Of a stretch of DNA of 16,561 bases, positions 1 through 10,900 are shown one piece after another; the first letter of the stretch is position 1, and every line of letters starts with the position of its first letter. The notes beneath the pieces were generated by a model that did no database searches, was not told the origin of the DNA, and saw only the letters and a list, made by a program, of their open reading frames with translations. The translations under genes and the position numbers were made by a program. The stretch comes from Candidatus Omnitrophota bacterium (GTDB lineage Bacteria > Omnitrophota > Gorgyraeia > Tantalellales > Tantalellaceae): NCBI GenBank assembly GCA_018814505.1, contig JAHIZQ010000266.1, positions 1 to 16,561 of the forward strand, written 5' to 3'.

Positions 1-3000
1 CTGTTGAAGAATCCCGCGTTTATTTGGCTGGTTAAGAGTTTTAATATTTCAGCTTTGTCTTCGGAAGTGAGAACATTAGACGCAAACGCGCGTTCATTAA
101 TAATGTTTTGCGCGCTAGTAAAATCCAAACCGTTAAGTTCAAATTCTTTTGTTAAAATGGTAGTAGCAACTTTTTTAATGTGTTCCGGAGAAAGAGATAT
201 TATCGCGATAAAATTATTTTCTTCAAGAAGGCTTCGCATTTCTGAGGGCACGCGAACATTTGTTTTTTCGAGTTCTATAAGTTTTTCAGTCAGAGAACTG
301 AATAGTTCGACTATTTTGTCAGCGTATCGCGAATCGTCCATGAGAGTTACAGCTTGCCGGAGATATCGGAAACCGCGCTGAATTCCCTCAGTGTCACCCG
401 TTGTCGTACTTATTTTTGCGAGAAGAAGATAAAGCTTGATCATTTCATAATTAGAAAGTTCGCCAGCTTTAAGTTGGATAGATCTTTCAAGCTTAGTCTC
501 TATAAGATTTTTAGATTCAAGTTCCGATATTTCTCGTTTTTCTTCTTCAAGTTTTTTAAGTGTTTCTCGAGCGTTGTTAATCCGAGTTTTGGGAGTTTCT
601 GTAACATCTTTGCCTACAAGCAGTTCCGCTAAAATAAGTTTCGTGCTGTTTTGATAATTACCCAACAGCCGGCTTTTTTGGTTGATGAGCCAGTTTAAAA
701 GCGCGATTCTATGTTCAGGTTTTACAGTATCAGGCAACTCATCTTTTAACATATAAACCAGCCGGAAATTTTCATCGGGAGTATTTGGGATTGCACCCGC
801 GAGATTAGTGATTTCATTGTCAAGTTCTCGTATTTTGGTGTTTAACGCGACGTGTTCCTTGCTTATAACGTTTCTAATGTACTTCTTTTGAGGCATATTG
901 GCGTATTTAGCTAGAAGTTTCTCCTGCCGATCATATTTAGCCCGAAGACGTTCAATCTTTTCAGCTTTTTCTGACATTTTTAATAACACGTTTCGTTTAA
1001 GAGCTTCAGTTCGTTTAATAGTTTTTAACGGTCGGTATTTCTCTGTTTTCGGATCTTTTTTTGTTTCCAAGTCATTTAGTTTTTTTCTGTGTTCAGTTGT
1101 TTTCAAAGGATTTTGGACATTTGGTGTGCTACCTTCATATATTTCAATTAGTTTTTTGCGCGTTGTTATAGCAGTGTCATCTTCAAGACCTTCGCCGGTA
1201 AGAGCCTTTTCCAGGTCATCGATTATTTCACGTTTTTTATACACATAGGAATTGTCGTATAACAAGGCTCTTCCAAAATATGCTTTTCCGTTTATTGGGT
1301 CTAGTGCTATGGCTTTTTCGTAGCAATATTCCTGGCGTTCTTGTGGGATAATTGCCATTTCTGCTAGCAAGACGTAGGCGGTTGATAAAGTTTTAGCAAC
1401 ATCCGGCGCGTTTTCCCTATTTCTAAGAAGTTCCATAATGCTAATTGCTTCATTTAAAGAGGCTTCCTTTTTAGTGTCGTCAGGAAGAGATTTTGCATAT
1501 TCTACAAGTGCCTTTGCTAGTTCAAACCGCGCGGGATATCGGTATTTGGCTCGCAGTATACTAAAGGGTGCTTTATCCCACCTATTTTCTCTTACAATTT
1601 TCGCGTTTAGCTTTATGTTGAGCTCATCTAACGGAGCTAAAAGCCGGTTACGAGAGGATTCATCAGTTAGATTGTTTGTATATGCTTTTGCTGATTCAAT
1701 TTCACTTAGTATTCCCCTTAGTTCCGGCAAGAGTATTGAAGGCGGCATATAACTGCTTCTTAGTTTATGCAGTACAGTGCCTGGACGATACGTAAGTTTG
1801 TTTTTTATACGAACTGTAAGTGCTTCTATAAGCTCTATTTTGATGGTTTCCTGCCTTTTTTGCGTGTCGTCTCTTTTATCGCTACCAATAATTTCGTTGA
1901 GGTTTATGTCTCTTACCGCCTGGTCGGCGAACATAATAACTGTTTCGTTATCTTTCAATTCACGTGCAAAGTCCAGAGCTTCTTCATAAAGCGCGATATC
2001 CTGGGGGTCAGCTTTAATGGCTTTACGAAAATAATCAATTGCTTTATTTTTATCATCTTGCGGCATAAAAAGCATATACTTATAGAGGAAGTGTCCCATA
2101 ATACACCCCGCTAAAATTATCCCCAATATGCCTAGAAGTGTAGTTGTATAGGGCATGTATTTAACCATAATATTAGCGACAGGGCGTATGAATTTGCCGT
2201 CGAACGGCAACAGATTCGCGAGTACCAGTTTTTTTATGTTTACTATGAGTAAAGCTAATGCTGTTAGTATGCCGAATGGTAGAAAACGGCTAATCTCAAT
2301 ATCCCGGTAATATTTTTGTCTATAACTTCTGGCGAGGTCTGTATAGATTTCTTTCGAATTATCGCCTAGTTTTTCGCACTTTGCGAGGTCGGGAAGAGCT
2401 TTTATGAACTGGTTGTTTTCTGTCAGGAGTTTTGACCTTACGCGGCGCAGGCGCTGTTCGACAGTGTCCAGTGCATCTGGTGTTCGTTTTTTTCGCCTGA
2501 ACGATAAAAACTTTCTTAGCTTGGAAAATTTTAGCCATTGTAGCGCAGAGTCTAATTCCGGCAGGATTATATTATCCAGACCGCCGAGCTGTTCATAAAT
2601 TTCTACTTTTAGTGCCAATGTTTCAGCTTTCAGAGGCATTATGATTTCAGCGTTTGTGACTGCCTGGCGCGCCTTTTCAAGTTGTTCGATTGCTTTATTT
2701 TGGTTATCCTTTTCTTTTTCTTCTTCGGCTTTTTTCGTATGCGCCTTTGCAAGCGCCATATATGCCTTGTGGAGTTCTGTTGGCTGGTATTGTTTTCTGT
2801 GCGCGTCAATTAAAATTTGATGCGCTTTAAAATCATAAGGGTCTTTTTCAATGGCTTTTTTACTTTCACTTAACGCGTTTTCGAAATCTTTGAGAGCAAA
2901 ATGTATTTCAGCGAGTTTCCGATGAGTTTCAGCGTTATCCGGATCCAGTTCTATGGCTTCCTTGCCGTATTCAAGAGCGTTAAGCAATTGTTCAACTTTC

Positions 3001-4856
3001 CAATTTTTATCAAGGTCGCTTTCTTTAAGGTAATCCTCTATATGGTTTTGCCAGATAGAAATATCTATTTCGTCAAGCAATTGTTGTGATTCCCTTTCGA
3101 AAAATTCATATTGGTTTATTTCGTCTTTAGCAATTTCTTTATCGGTCGCGGACACTATTTTCTTTTCGTCAGCCAGGAAAAGTTTCTTTTCTTCATTTTG
3201 CATCTCATGCCATGAATCTTGCTTTTTGTTTATATGTCTTTCTTTTAGTGTTTTATAGAGCGTTTCAAAGCTGTCCATGAGTTGGTTGATTTCATTTTTG
3301 TTTTCATCGGTTTTTATCGCGTTTAATAGCTCTCTTTTTGGATCTTGAAGTTCGGACATCCGGGAAAGCCTGAATATGTCTTTCAAGACGCTTCGCAGGG
3401 CAGAGTCAAATTCCGGTAACTCTTTTTCTTTGTCTAAAGACAATTTTTCATATATAAGATCAACGAAATCTCTCATTGCCGTAACGCGTAAATTGTAATC
3501 CAGTTTTTTATTCATAAACACGTTAAGAAGGAGTTTCGCGAGTTCCGTGGGTTTATTTTCAATCCGCAGTTTAGTGACTACATATGTAAAAAGTTCCATG
3601 TTGGTAAATTCAACGTTTTCTATTACGGAAGTTTTTCCTTGTGCTTCTATAAGTTTCTTTTTCATGATGTCAAACCCAACAAAATGATCGGTTAATTTAA
3701 GTTTTAGGTTTTTAAACTCATCTTCAAGTTCTTTACGTTTTTTTCTGTCAGTTTGCGTGAATCTTATTTTCTCAAGCCGCGTGTCTATTGATGTTATCAA
3801 TTTTTCAAAGCTCCAACTGTCTTTATAAGCGTACGATTGCAGTTTCTCCGTAATAGCTTTTATTTCTTCTTCTTTTTTGTCTGGGGAAACAACTGTCATT
3901 TCAATCGCGTCAAGATACTTTTCAATAGCGTCATCCAGCATTTCATGTTGTTCGTTTGGAGTTTTCCCAAGTTCTTTTTGTCTTGCGTTTTCTTTAACAG
4001 TCTTTTCCGCACGCTCCTTTTTGAGTTTTTCGATTTTTGTTTCTAATTCCGTTTTTTCGGTTTTTAGTTCTTTTAATTTTCCTTCCTTTTCCTGTGTGTT
4101 GGACTCTTTTTCTTTTATGCTTTTTTCAAGTTCCTTAATCTCCTTGCTAAGTGGGATTAAACTGGAGGTAACAGCTTGCGCGTCTTCGCCTTCTGCCTCT
4201 TTTCTTTCACGTTCAGCGTTTAATTCATCTTTTTTGCGAAGTAATGCGTTAAGCGTGGATTTTGCCGCGGTTAAATCATTCTTGGCAGTTTTCTTTTCTG
4301 ATTCAAGGCCGGATATTTTTTCGTTTAAGCATTTTTTGTCATCTGCCGTTTTGCTTATTTCGCTTAAAGATTTCTCGGCTGTATCTACTTTTTCGTTTTC
4401 TTTTCGTTGAGACACTTTCGCGTCAATGTAAGCGCCGGCGATTGTATCGGCGTATTGTTTGCGGATAGAAGCCTTATCAGAACTTTCTATTATCATGTGT
4501 TCCAAGGCTTCTCGATAAGCCTCCCAGGGTTCGCCTCTAAAGTCTGAAATTGTTTGAGCAGGATGAAGTGCTATCCATCTGTTGCTTTTTGCGTTTGACA
4601 TGTCAGTTTCAGAGGTTTTGCCCAGTTTGGAATAAAGGCGTTCTTCGGTCTTATAAGAGACAATAGCACGGTTATTAAGCAAAACGAGCCGATGTGCCAA
4701 TTCTTGGATATTCGTGGGCAGGGCATATATTTCATCCTGTACAAACGTTATTTGGTCAAGATCTTCAGGCTTGTGTTTTATTCGTTCCAAGAAACCTTCA
4801 AGTTTTTCATCTTTTTCAAGGTCGTCTATGTCTTCCGTGAATAGTTCTATGATTTT
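1..4856 (-). CDS. Giant coiled-coil/TPR membrane protein, probable continuation of protein B (protein C, 3' partial)
   Basis: At least 1,618 codons lie in the same frame as B, and the frame runs off the left edge with no stop. Residues below count the codon after the TAA as 1. No ATG or GTG occurs until ATG at 4601 (residue 86). The only earlier candidate is TTG at 4790 (residue 23), with at best a weak GAAGG four bases before it. A separate gene would lose protein-like sequence, so I read this as part of B. Residues 150-300 are a Lys/Glu coiled coil. TPR-like motifs lie at about 619-690 (two), 934-985 and 1173-1225. Two membrane helices lie at about 858-874 and 903-928. The rest is helical and charged, with more coiled coil near 1290-1350 and 1425-1450. 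TPRs usually mediate protein-protein contact, so a scaffold role is likely. Expression depends on readthrough, internal initiation or the stop being an error. Confidence 0.8.
1182..1340 (-). other. TPR-like motif, distal part of protein C
   Basis: Residues about 1173-1225 contain YEKAIALDPINGKAYFGRA, a clear TPR junction, followed by a degenerate helix pair. It continues the solenoid-like character of this region. Confidence 0.65.
1902..2057 (-). other. TPR-like motif following the hairpin in protein C
   Basis: Residues about 934-985 contain AIDYFRKAIKADPQDIALY and then a second, weaker helical pair. It begins six residues after the membrane helix, as in many membrane-anchored TPR proteins. 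Confidence 0.7.
2073..2291 (-). other. Membrane hairpin in protein C
   Basis: Residues about 856-928 contain two hydrophobic helices (PFGILTALALLIVNI and TLLGILGIILAGCIMG) with a loop of about 30 residues. TPR motifs lie on both sides, so the two TPR regions would face the same side of the membrane if both helices span it. Confidence 0.75.
2787..3002 (-). other. Two tandem TPR motifs in protein C
   Basis: Residues about 619-690 contain AIELDPDNAETHRKLAEIH followed by a second unit ending AIEKDPYDFKAHQILID. The A-I-E-x-D-P repeat ends and the 34-residue spacing are characteristic of TPR. Confidence 0.8.
3957..4415 (-). other. Long coiled coil in protein C
   Basis: Residues about 148-300 are almost entirely Lys, Glu, Leu, Ser and Asn with leucine/isoleucine at heptad spacing (for example KLKELKTEKTELETKIEKLK). 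There is only one proline, near residue 235, which probably marks a break between two helices. It is likely a rigid spacer or oligomerisation stalk. Confidence 0.75.
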
Positions 4857-4928
4857 TTATTCTTCAAGCGTGGCTTCTTTATAGTTCCCTTCTACTTCAA
4901 ATGATCGGGATTTATAAATATGCGCCCA
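4821..4928 (-). other. TPR motif split by the TAA at 4857
   Basis: B ends WAHIYKSRSFEVEGNYKEATLEE and C opens KIIELFTED. Set against the TPR consensus, the G-x-Y-x-E-A turn and the second helix align without a gap if the stop occupies one helix-B position: GNYKEATLEE-stop-KIIEL. The stop codon thus stands in place of a single residue of a repeat. Confidence 0.65.
4857..4859 (-). other. In-frame TAA interrupting the B-C reading frame
   Basis: The coding strand reads GAA GAA TAA AAA ATC ATA GAA. Coding-like sequence continues on the next codon in the same frame for at least 1,618 codons. GAA, AAA or CAA would each become TAA by one base change. An indel error is unlikely, because the frame is the same on both sides. 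Confidence 0.9.
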
Positions 4929-7900
4929 GTATTTTTGTTCTTTGGATTCTTTTAAAAGCCTTTCGGTTTCTTTTTTCTGTGATTCTTTAAGTTTTTTTAG
5001 AGCATCTTTATAGTCGTTATATAGGTTTGTCAGGTTTATAAAAACCGCGTCATTATCGTTTTTAACTGCCAATTGTTTTGGGTCGTCCTTTGTCTCTTCA
5101 AAAAGCACTTTCGCGAGCATGTTTCTTGTAGATATGATGATGTTTTCTTTTTGGATTTTTATTTTTTCACTATCATCTTCATTAATTTCAAGCATGTCTA
5201 CGGTATAAAGCCCCGTCATAAATGACCAGAATATTTCGAGTGATTGTATGGCTTTTGTGTAATTATCTGCGTTTTCAATGTTAGCGGTAAGTTTTTCGCA
5301 AAGTTTTATAATTTGTTCAATCTTGTCAAGGTTTTCTCCGGTAATTGCGGTTATTTCCGTTGAGACCAGCATCGATTTATCAATCAAAGGAATGTGTGTA
5401 TTAACAAGAACTTTTTCCAGCATGTCACAAATTTCAGGAAAAGTAAAATGGATATCCCCCTCGCCTATTAAGGTGCTTTTGTCATCTGCGATATGCTTAA
5501 TAATCGTGGTAATAATTTGCGCAGATACGCGTTCACCTAAACCCATTTCCCGGCTAAATAAGCCTGTCAGAAAGTGTTTGGATAACTTAAGTTCATTGTC
5601 GGACAAAAGAAAGCTTATTTTTTCAAAGCGTTTATCTTTATCTGAGATAAAGTCATAAATAAATCCGACGAGCTTATTCTCGTATTCTTTCTTTTTTTCA
5701 ATAGGAAGTTCTTTTATGAGAAGAACACATTTATCTATCAAAAAGTCCAGCTCTGCCGGATCATATTTGCCTTCTTCATCTTTTATTGTTTTTTCTAAAC
5801 AAAGTATTGTCACCGTAAGAAGCAGTTTGTTCTTGGGTTTTGTTTGTAAATCTGCTAATGCTTTGCTCAATATATCCTCAATAGTTTCTTTGGTGATTCT
5901 TGGATCATTTAAGAGTTTCGCGAGTTTTTTTACTGCTGATTCCTGAATTCCGAAAGGATCTTCTAAGAAGGGCAAAACCGTGTTGTCATAAATGTTTTTA
6001 ATGTTTTGGGCGTTGTTTATCCATTTTTTTTGCCTTTTTGCGTAATCCACAGAACTTTCGTTTTCGTCTTGCTGTAATTTTAAAAAACTATTTTTTTCAA
6101 TCCATGCTTCGCTGAGACAATTATAAATTTCATTTTTTAGGTCGATTTTAGCTGTACTATTTAAATCTGAGGGTTTGATGTTTTTAAAAATTTCGTCTAA
6201 AATTGCGCTTATTACCGGCGAATTTACCTCTGTTTGAAAATTTAAAAGAGGCGCCGACGCGCCAGTATCAGAGGATTCTATTAGTTCCCTTTTTCTCAGA
6301 ATAAGAGAATCAAAAAGCGGGACAAGAACTACTGATATATTGTCTTTCGCGTTTTCGCCTGTCTGGAGGATAAGGGCATTAGCGATGGGAGCAATATAAT
6401 CGTTGATAATGTCGCCCACATCCTCATTTTTAAAGTTTTCGAGGGTGTTAATCTGTATGGAGATATCATTTTTTATAATCGGCTTTAGTGTTGTTTCTAT
6501 GATTTTTTTAATTGTCCCGGGATTTTGATTTCTATCAAGCCGCGCGGATATTTCTTTTAAGGCTTTCTCTTTATAAGCGTTTAAGAGGCGTATTTGTTCT
6601 TCTTTTAGGGTACGGTTGTTTCTCTCCAGCAAAATTTCAGCTGTATGGGTTTTGCTTTTTAACTCTGAAGTGGCAGACCCAAGCGCGGTTTCCACTTTTT
6701 TTAGACGACCTTCCAAACGATTTACTTTATTTGTAGCTTTTTGTTTTCTTTCTTTTTGTTTTACAACTTTGCGGTTTTGATACCACGCTGAAAGTCTTGC
6801 TTTCCATAGCGCGAAAAAGGCGTGCTGTTCAGTGAGCCCTGAGAGCCGGGTTATTATCTCCGTGTCTAACCCGGACAATTCACTTGCCGCTTTTTCCTGT
6901 TTAAGTTCTTTAAATTCTTTTTGGTTTTTATCGAGCCACGCGGATAAAACGTTAAGATATGCGCGTCGGGATTTTTTTCGCCAGTTCCAAATTGGCACGC
7001 CTCTATACAAGGTTTTATACCCGCGTAATTTTAAAAGCTCTGATGTCAACTCATTCAGGTTTTTTATCGCGAGGTTAAGATTATCTTTGAGTTCTTTTTT
7101 TTCTTCGCCCGTTTCTGCGGCATTTAATTTTGTCCGCAATAGTTCCATATCCTTCTGCGTTAGAAGAGAAGCTTCTTTTAGAAAACGTTCTTTAAGATAA
7201 ATTCCCTCATAGAGTTTTTTGCGCGCTAATTTTATTTCTGTTAGATTTCTGTAAATGTCGTTCCATAAAGCTTTATTTTCGTTCGTAAGGCTTGCCCAAC
7301 CCTTTTCTGATATATTTTTTTGTGTAAGCGCGTAGCCCAGAAGTTGTTTGCCAATGACCGCGTTAATATTGAATATAAGCATGTCAAGCGTGGCATGAAT
7401 TAATACTGCCGCGATAAAGATTACCGCGACTTCAGTAAAAACTCCGCTCGTAATAAACGCCCACGGCAGAAAAACGCTTAAAAACGAGCTTAAAACGTCA
7501 GGAGAATAGCGCGTTGCCCATTTTTTTGAAGGAGCGGCGAAACTCTCCTCTTTGTGGGAACGAATAAAAAATATCGCGCTGACTGCAATTATCGCGAAAA
7601 ACAAAACCTGAAGTAGCGGTACTTCGCCTAAAATTAAAATAGGAACTTTGTATTGCGCGGTTGTAATGCCGAAATATTTTAAGGCGCATATAACGCTTGA
7701 TAGAAAAAACGCCGGCAGGCCGCGATATAGAGCCTCTTCCTTAAATATACCCATGCCGGATGCTACCAGTTTTTGAGTCGTGTTTCTGCCCTTGGAAAGA
7801 AGCGCGGATTGTGCCTGCGAGAGGTAAAATTCGGCCTGGCGCATTTCTTCACTGTCAGGCTTTTCGCTTTTTTCTTTATACGCGCTGGCTAGTTTATAAT

Positions 7901-10900
7901 AAAGTTCCGCTAAGCGCGAAGAGTCGGGAAATCCCGGGCCTTCTTTCTCTTTTGTAATCTTTTTGATTAGTTCCTTTATTCTTGTATCAGGTTCTTTTGT
8001 CTTTTCTTTTTCTTTTTGCGGGATAGATGCGGAGTCGATAGGCGCTATGCTGTCTTTTTCAATCGCGGTGATATTGTCTTTTAGCAGATCGAGGTCATTT
8101 TTGTGCTTATCCTTTTTGCCTGCCAATATGTCCATTATTTTGTGTAACTTGTCCAAATTCTGGGATTTATTATCTTTTTCAAAGGTATATCTTGGTGTTA
8201 TCGGACGATCCTTAGGTTCCGATAAAGTTTCGTTCGTATATTCGTCAGAAGCAAGTAAATTTTCCTGCTGTTTTATTAATTTCACGTTTAGTAGTTCAAT
8301 AGTTTCTTTCCAGTCTTCCGGAACTGTTATTACGTCAGCGATAATGACTAATAGACTTCGCGGATTATCCGTAACCTGAAGGTTCTCGTCATTAAGTTTC
8401 GATATATAATTTTTTATAGTCTCGGCAATATTTTTTTCCATTGCTTTAAGTTCGTCTTCGTCTTCGTTTTCAATACGCGCGATTCGTAAGCTTGCGGATG
8501 AGACTTGTAGCCATTCAAGAAGTTCAGACAAATTGTTGCTTTCCTTCATCGCGTCCAATTTTCGTAGTCTTCTTCTTTTCTTAAGGCGATTAGCCGTTTT
8601 TTTAGCGTTAGCAAAGTGGGTCTTTTTTAAATTTTCGTCACTTTCTTTATCATAGAGGTCAAGATGACGGTTTATTATTCGCGCGGCGTCAGAAAAACTG
8701 GATAATTTGAAACCCCACCACGGAAAACATTTTTTCATATTCTGTTGTTCCAGAAGTTGAGAAACTTTGGTTAGTTCCTGTTTTTCCCGGCGGTTAAGCA
8801 TGAAATGATCAATTGCCGCGGTTATTTCCACTAACAGGATTATTGATAACACAATTAGGGCTATTCCCCACATTGGGAGAACAACTCCGGCAAAAGGGAT
8901 GGATACAGACGTTGTAACAAACATTGAAATAGTTTTAAAAGTTTCTGCCATTGGGACTATTAAAAATTTTGTAATAACTTTCCCTGCCGTATTAGACATT
9001 ATCCATCCGGGCATTTTTTTGCCGACTGCTTTGGCAACGGTGCCGCCGAATGTTTTCCTAAAAACATATGCTGACGTGATTACAATTGGCAAAATGTATT
9101 TGGCGAACGTTGGAAATTTTGAAAGTATGACTGTTTTATATTGTTTACTTTTATCCTCTTTTTGCGTTTTTGCTTTATCCTCTTTTTGCTCATCTTCTTT
9201 TACAGAAAGGAATCCACGCAGTTCTTTTCGCAATTTGGTTTTCGTGTCCGCATTGTCTGACAGTATGCGGCTTATATGTTCTGACGCGGCTTTTTTATCG
9301 TCTGATGATAACGCAAGTTCGGCAAGTATTATATGCATTTCATCATTATTCGTTCGTTCGGCCTTGTTATATAATTCGAATTTTCTCACAAATGGAAGGC
9401 CGATACCTTCGCTTATTAGGCGGAGGTATAAACGAACTAAGGGATTCCGGCCACTGCCAAGCGCCGCGTTTGCCGCCTCTTTAATTTCAGCGTCGATGTC
9501 TTTTGCCGCAGAAGGCAATGGTTTCGCGTCTTTTATGCCATGGTCTTTTATGTCTGAAATTTGTTTTCCTGTCCGGGCAATCTCGGCATAAATAATTCTT
9601 TTATCCGCGCCTTTCATTAAAAGGCGGTGCCTGTTGAGATAAATGGCAAATTCATAAAGTTTTATGGCTTTGTCAGGGTCGGGTTTGCCGCCCTCCGTGC
9701 CTTGTCCGCGTAGTTTGGCTTGTTCTTTAAATTTATCCGCGAGTTCTTTTATGAGCGCGTCGGTTTTTTTATCAGCTAAAGATACGTTAATAAAACCGTC
9801 TATCAGGCTAAAATCCAAAGTTTCGTTATCTGAGAGACCAATCTGCCGTCTCAGAATTTTCTCTGCTTTTTCTTTAACAAAAATGGAGCGCTGTGACCTG
9901 GAAATATCGGTGTCATCGGGAAGGTTAAAACGTTCTCGCACAAGTTTCGCGTTCTTTTTCATGGAATCATCGTATGCTTTTTTTGCGGCGTTAAAACCTA
10001 TTATTTCTTCCGATACTTCAACCGTTCTTTTCTTCTTGGGTTTGATGAGATGATCCCAAACCCAGTTTTTCCCTGAAATAAATCCTTTCTTTAAAAGTTT
10101 AAAACTCGCAATAACGATTACCGCGTATTTCATTATGGGCATTAGGACTGGTTTTAGGCGCATTACATTGAGCCATGAGGGCAAGGATAATGATCCCAAA
10201 ATTTCTAAAAGTGGAAGAGCCGCGAAATATGCGCCTATTGCCACCAATACGGCAGTTATGCCGAGAAAAATTAGTTTGTTTCGGATTGCGTGTTCTGATG
10301 ACCCCAGATTAAGATACAAACGTTCAAAAATCTTCATAGCCGGAATAGATATTAGAGCCGTTGATATCATTATACCGCTAGTTGCAATAGTAGCGCCAAA
10401 TAACGGCAAAGCCAGACATGATAAAATACCTGCCGCGCTTACCACAAAAATCATGCCTCTTACTTTTGGATTTGGCGCTAGCATTATCCACAAAAGTAAA
10501 GGTTGCAAGCGGCGCAGGAAATTTCTCCAGAGCCGGCTTCCTTTCAAAAACGGTTCTGATTCCGGAACTGTTTCAGCATATTCGTCAATAGCATCTTCTT
10601 GAAAAGAAACTTCACCTACTTTAAGGATGATTTTTCCGTTTTCCTCTTCAATGGTAATGTTTTCAGGGCACACGCTTCCGGGTTCTCTTGACCCAAACGG
10701 AAGAACATCCTTAAAAAGAGGGTCTTCGTCTGAAATGACTGAGGACGCCGGCATTTTTATGCCTCCCGGCATAAATTGAGACACATCCAGACCTGGAATA
10801 GACGGCATTGCCGCGTTGCCGCAAGCCGCGTTTATCCAACTGTTTAATCTGCGAACATACAGCAAAACATCGCCGGAAAACCTGCCCGTACCCAGGTCTT

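Noticed and set aside
3877..4410. Plus-strand open frame of 177 codons, Ser/Phe-rich
   Set aside because: It is the antisense of the Lys/Glu coiled coil of protein C, which yields Phe and Ser codons automatically.
4857..4859. Stop-codon reassignment as the cause of the split
   Set aside because: Only two TAA and no TAG or TGA occur in about 5,500 codons; a reassigned codon would be expected far more often.
4857..4859. Homopolymer indel error near the A-run as the cause of the split
   Set aside because: A single indel would shift the frame, but coding continues in the same frame on both sides. A substitution error remains possible.
4780..4860. Terminator or promoter between B and C
   Set aside because: I see no hairpin with a T-run on the coding strand and no convincing -35/-10 pair; the sequence reads as continuous coding.
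6939..7020. Second LYRG[V]P word in protein B (residues 1428-1433) as a repeat of the protease motif
   Set aside because: It lacks the preceding EE pair and is in a soluble charged region; the match is six residues and probably chance.
7498..7689. Minus-strand 63-codon frame in another phase
   Set aside because: It overlaps the membrane domain of protein B completely, and the main frame is clearly the coding one.
8899..9591. Plus-strand open frame of 230 codons
   Set aside because: It lies wholly opposite protein B, has no ribosome site or family resemblance, and its composition follows the antisense of a purine-rich gene.
10135..10602. Plus-strand open frame of 155 codons
   Set aside because: It is the antisense of membrane block 1 of protein B, with no independent coding evidence.
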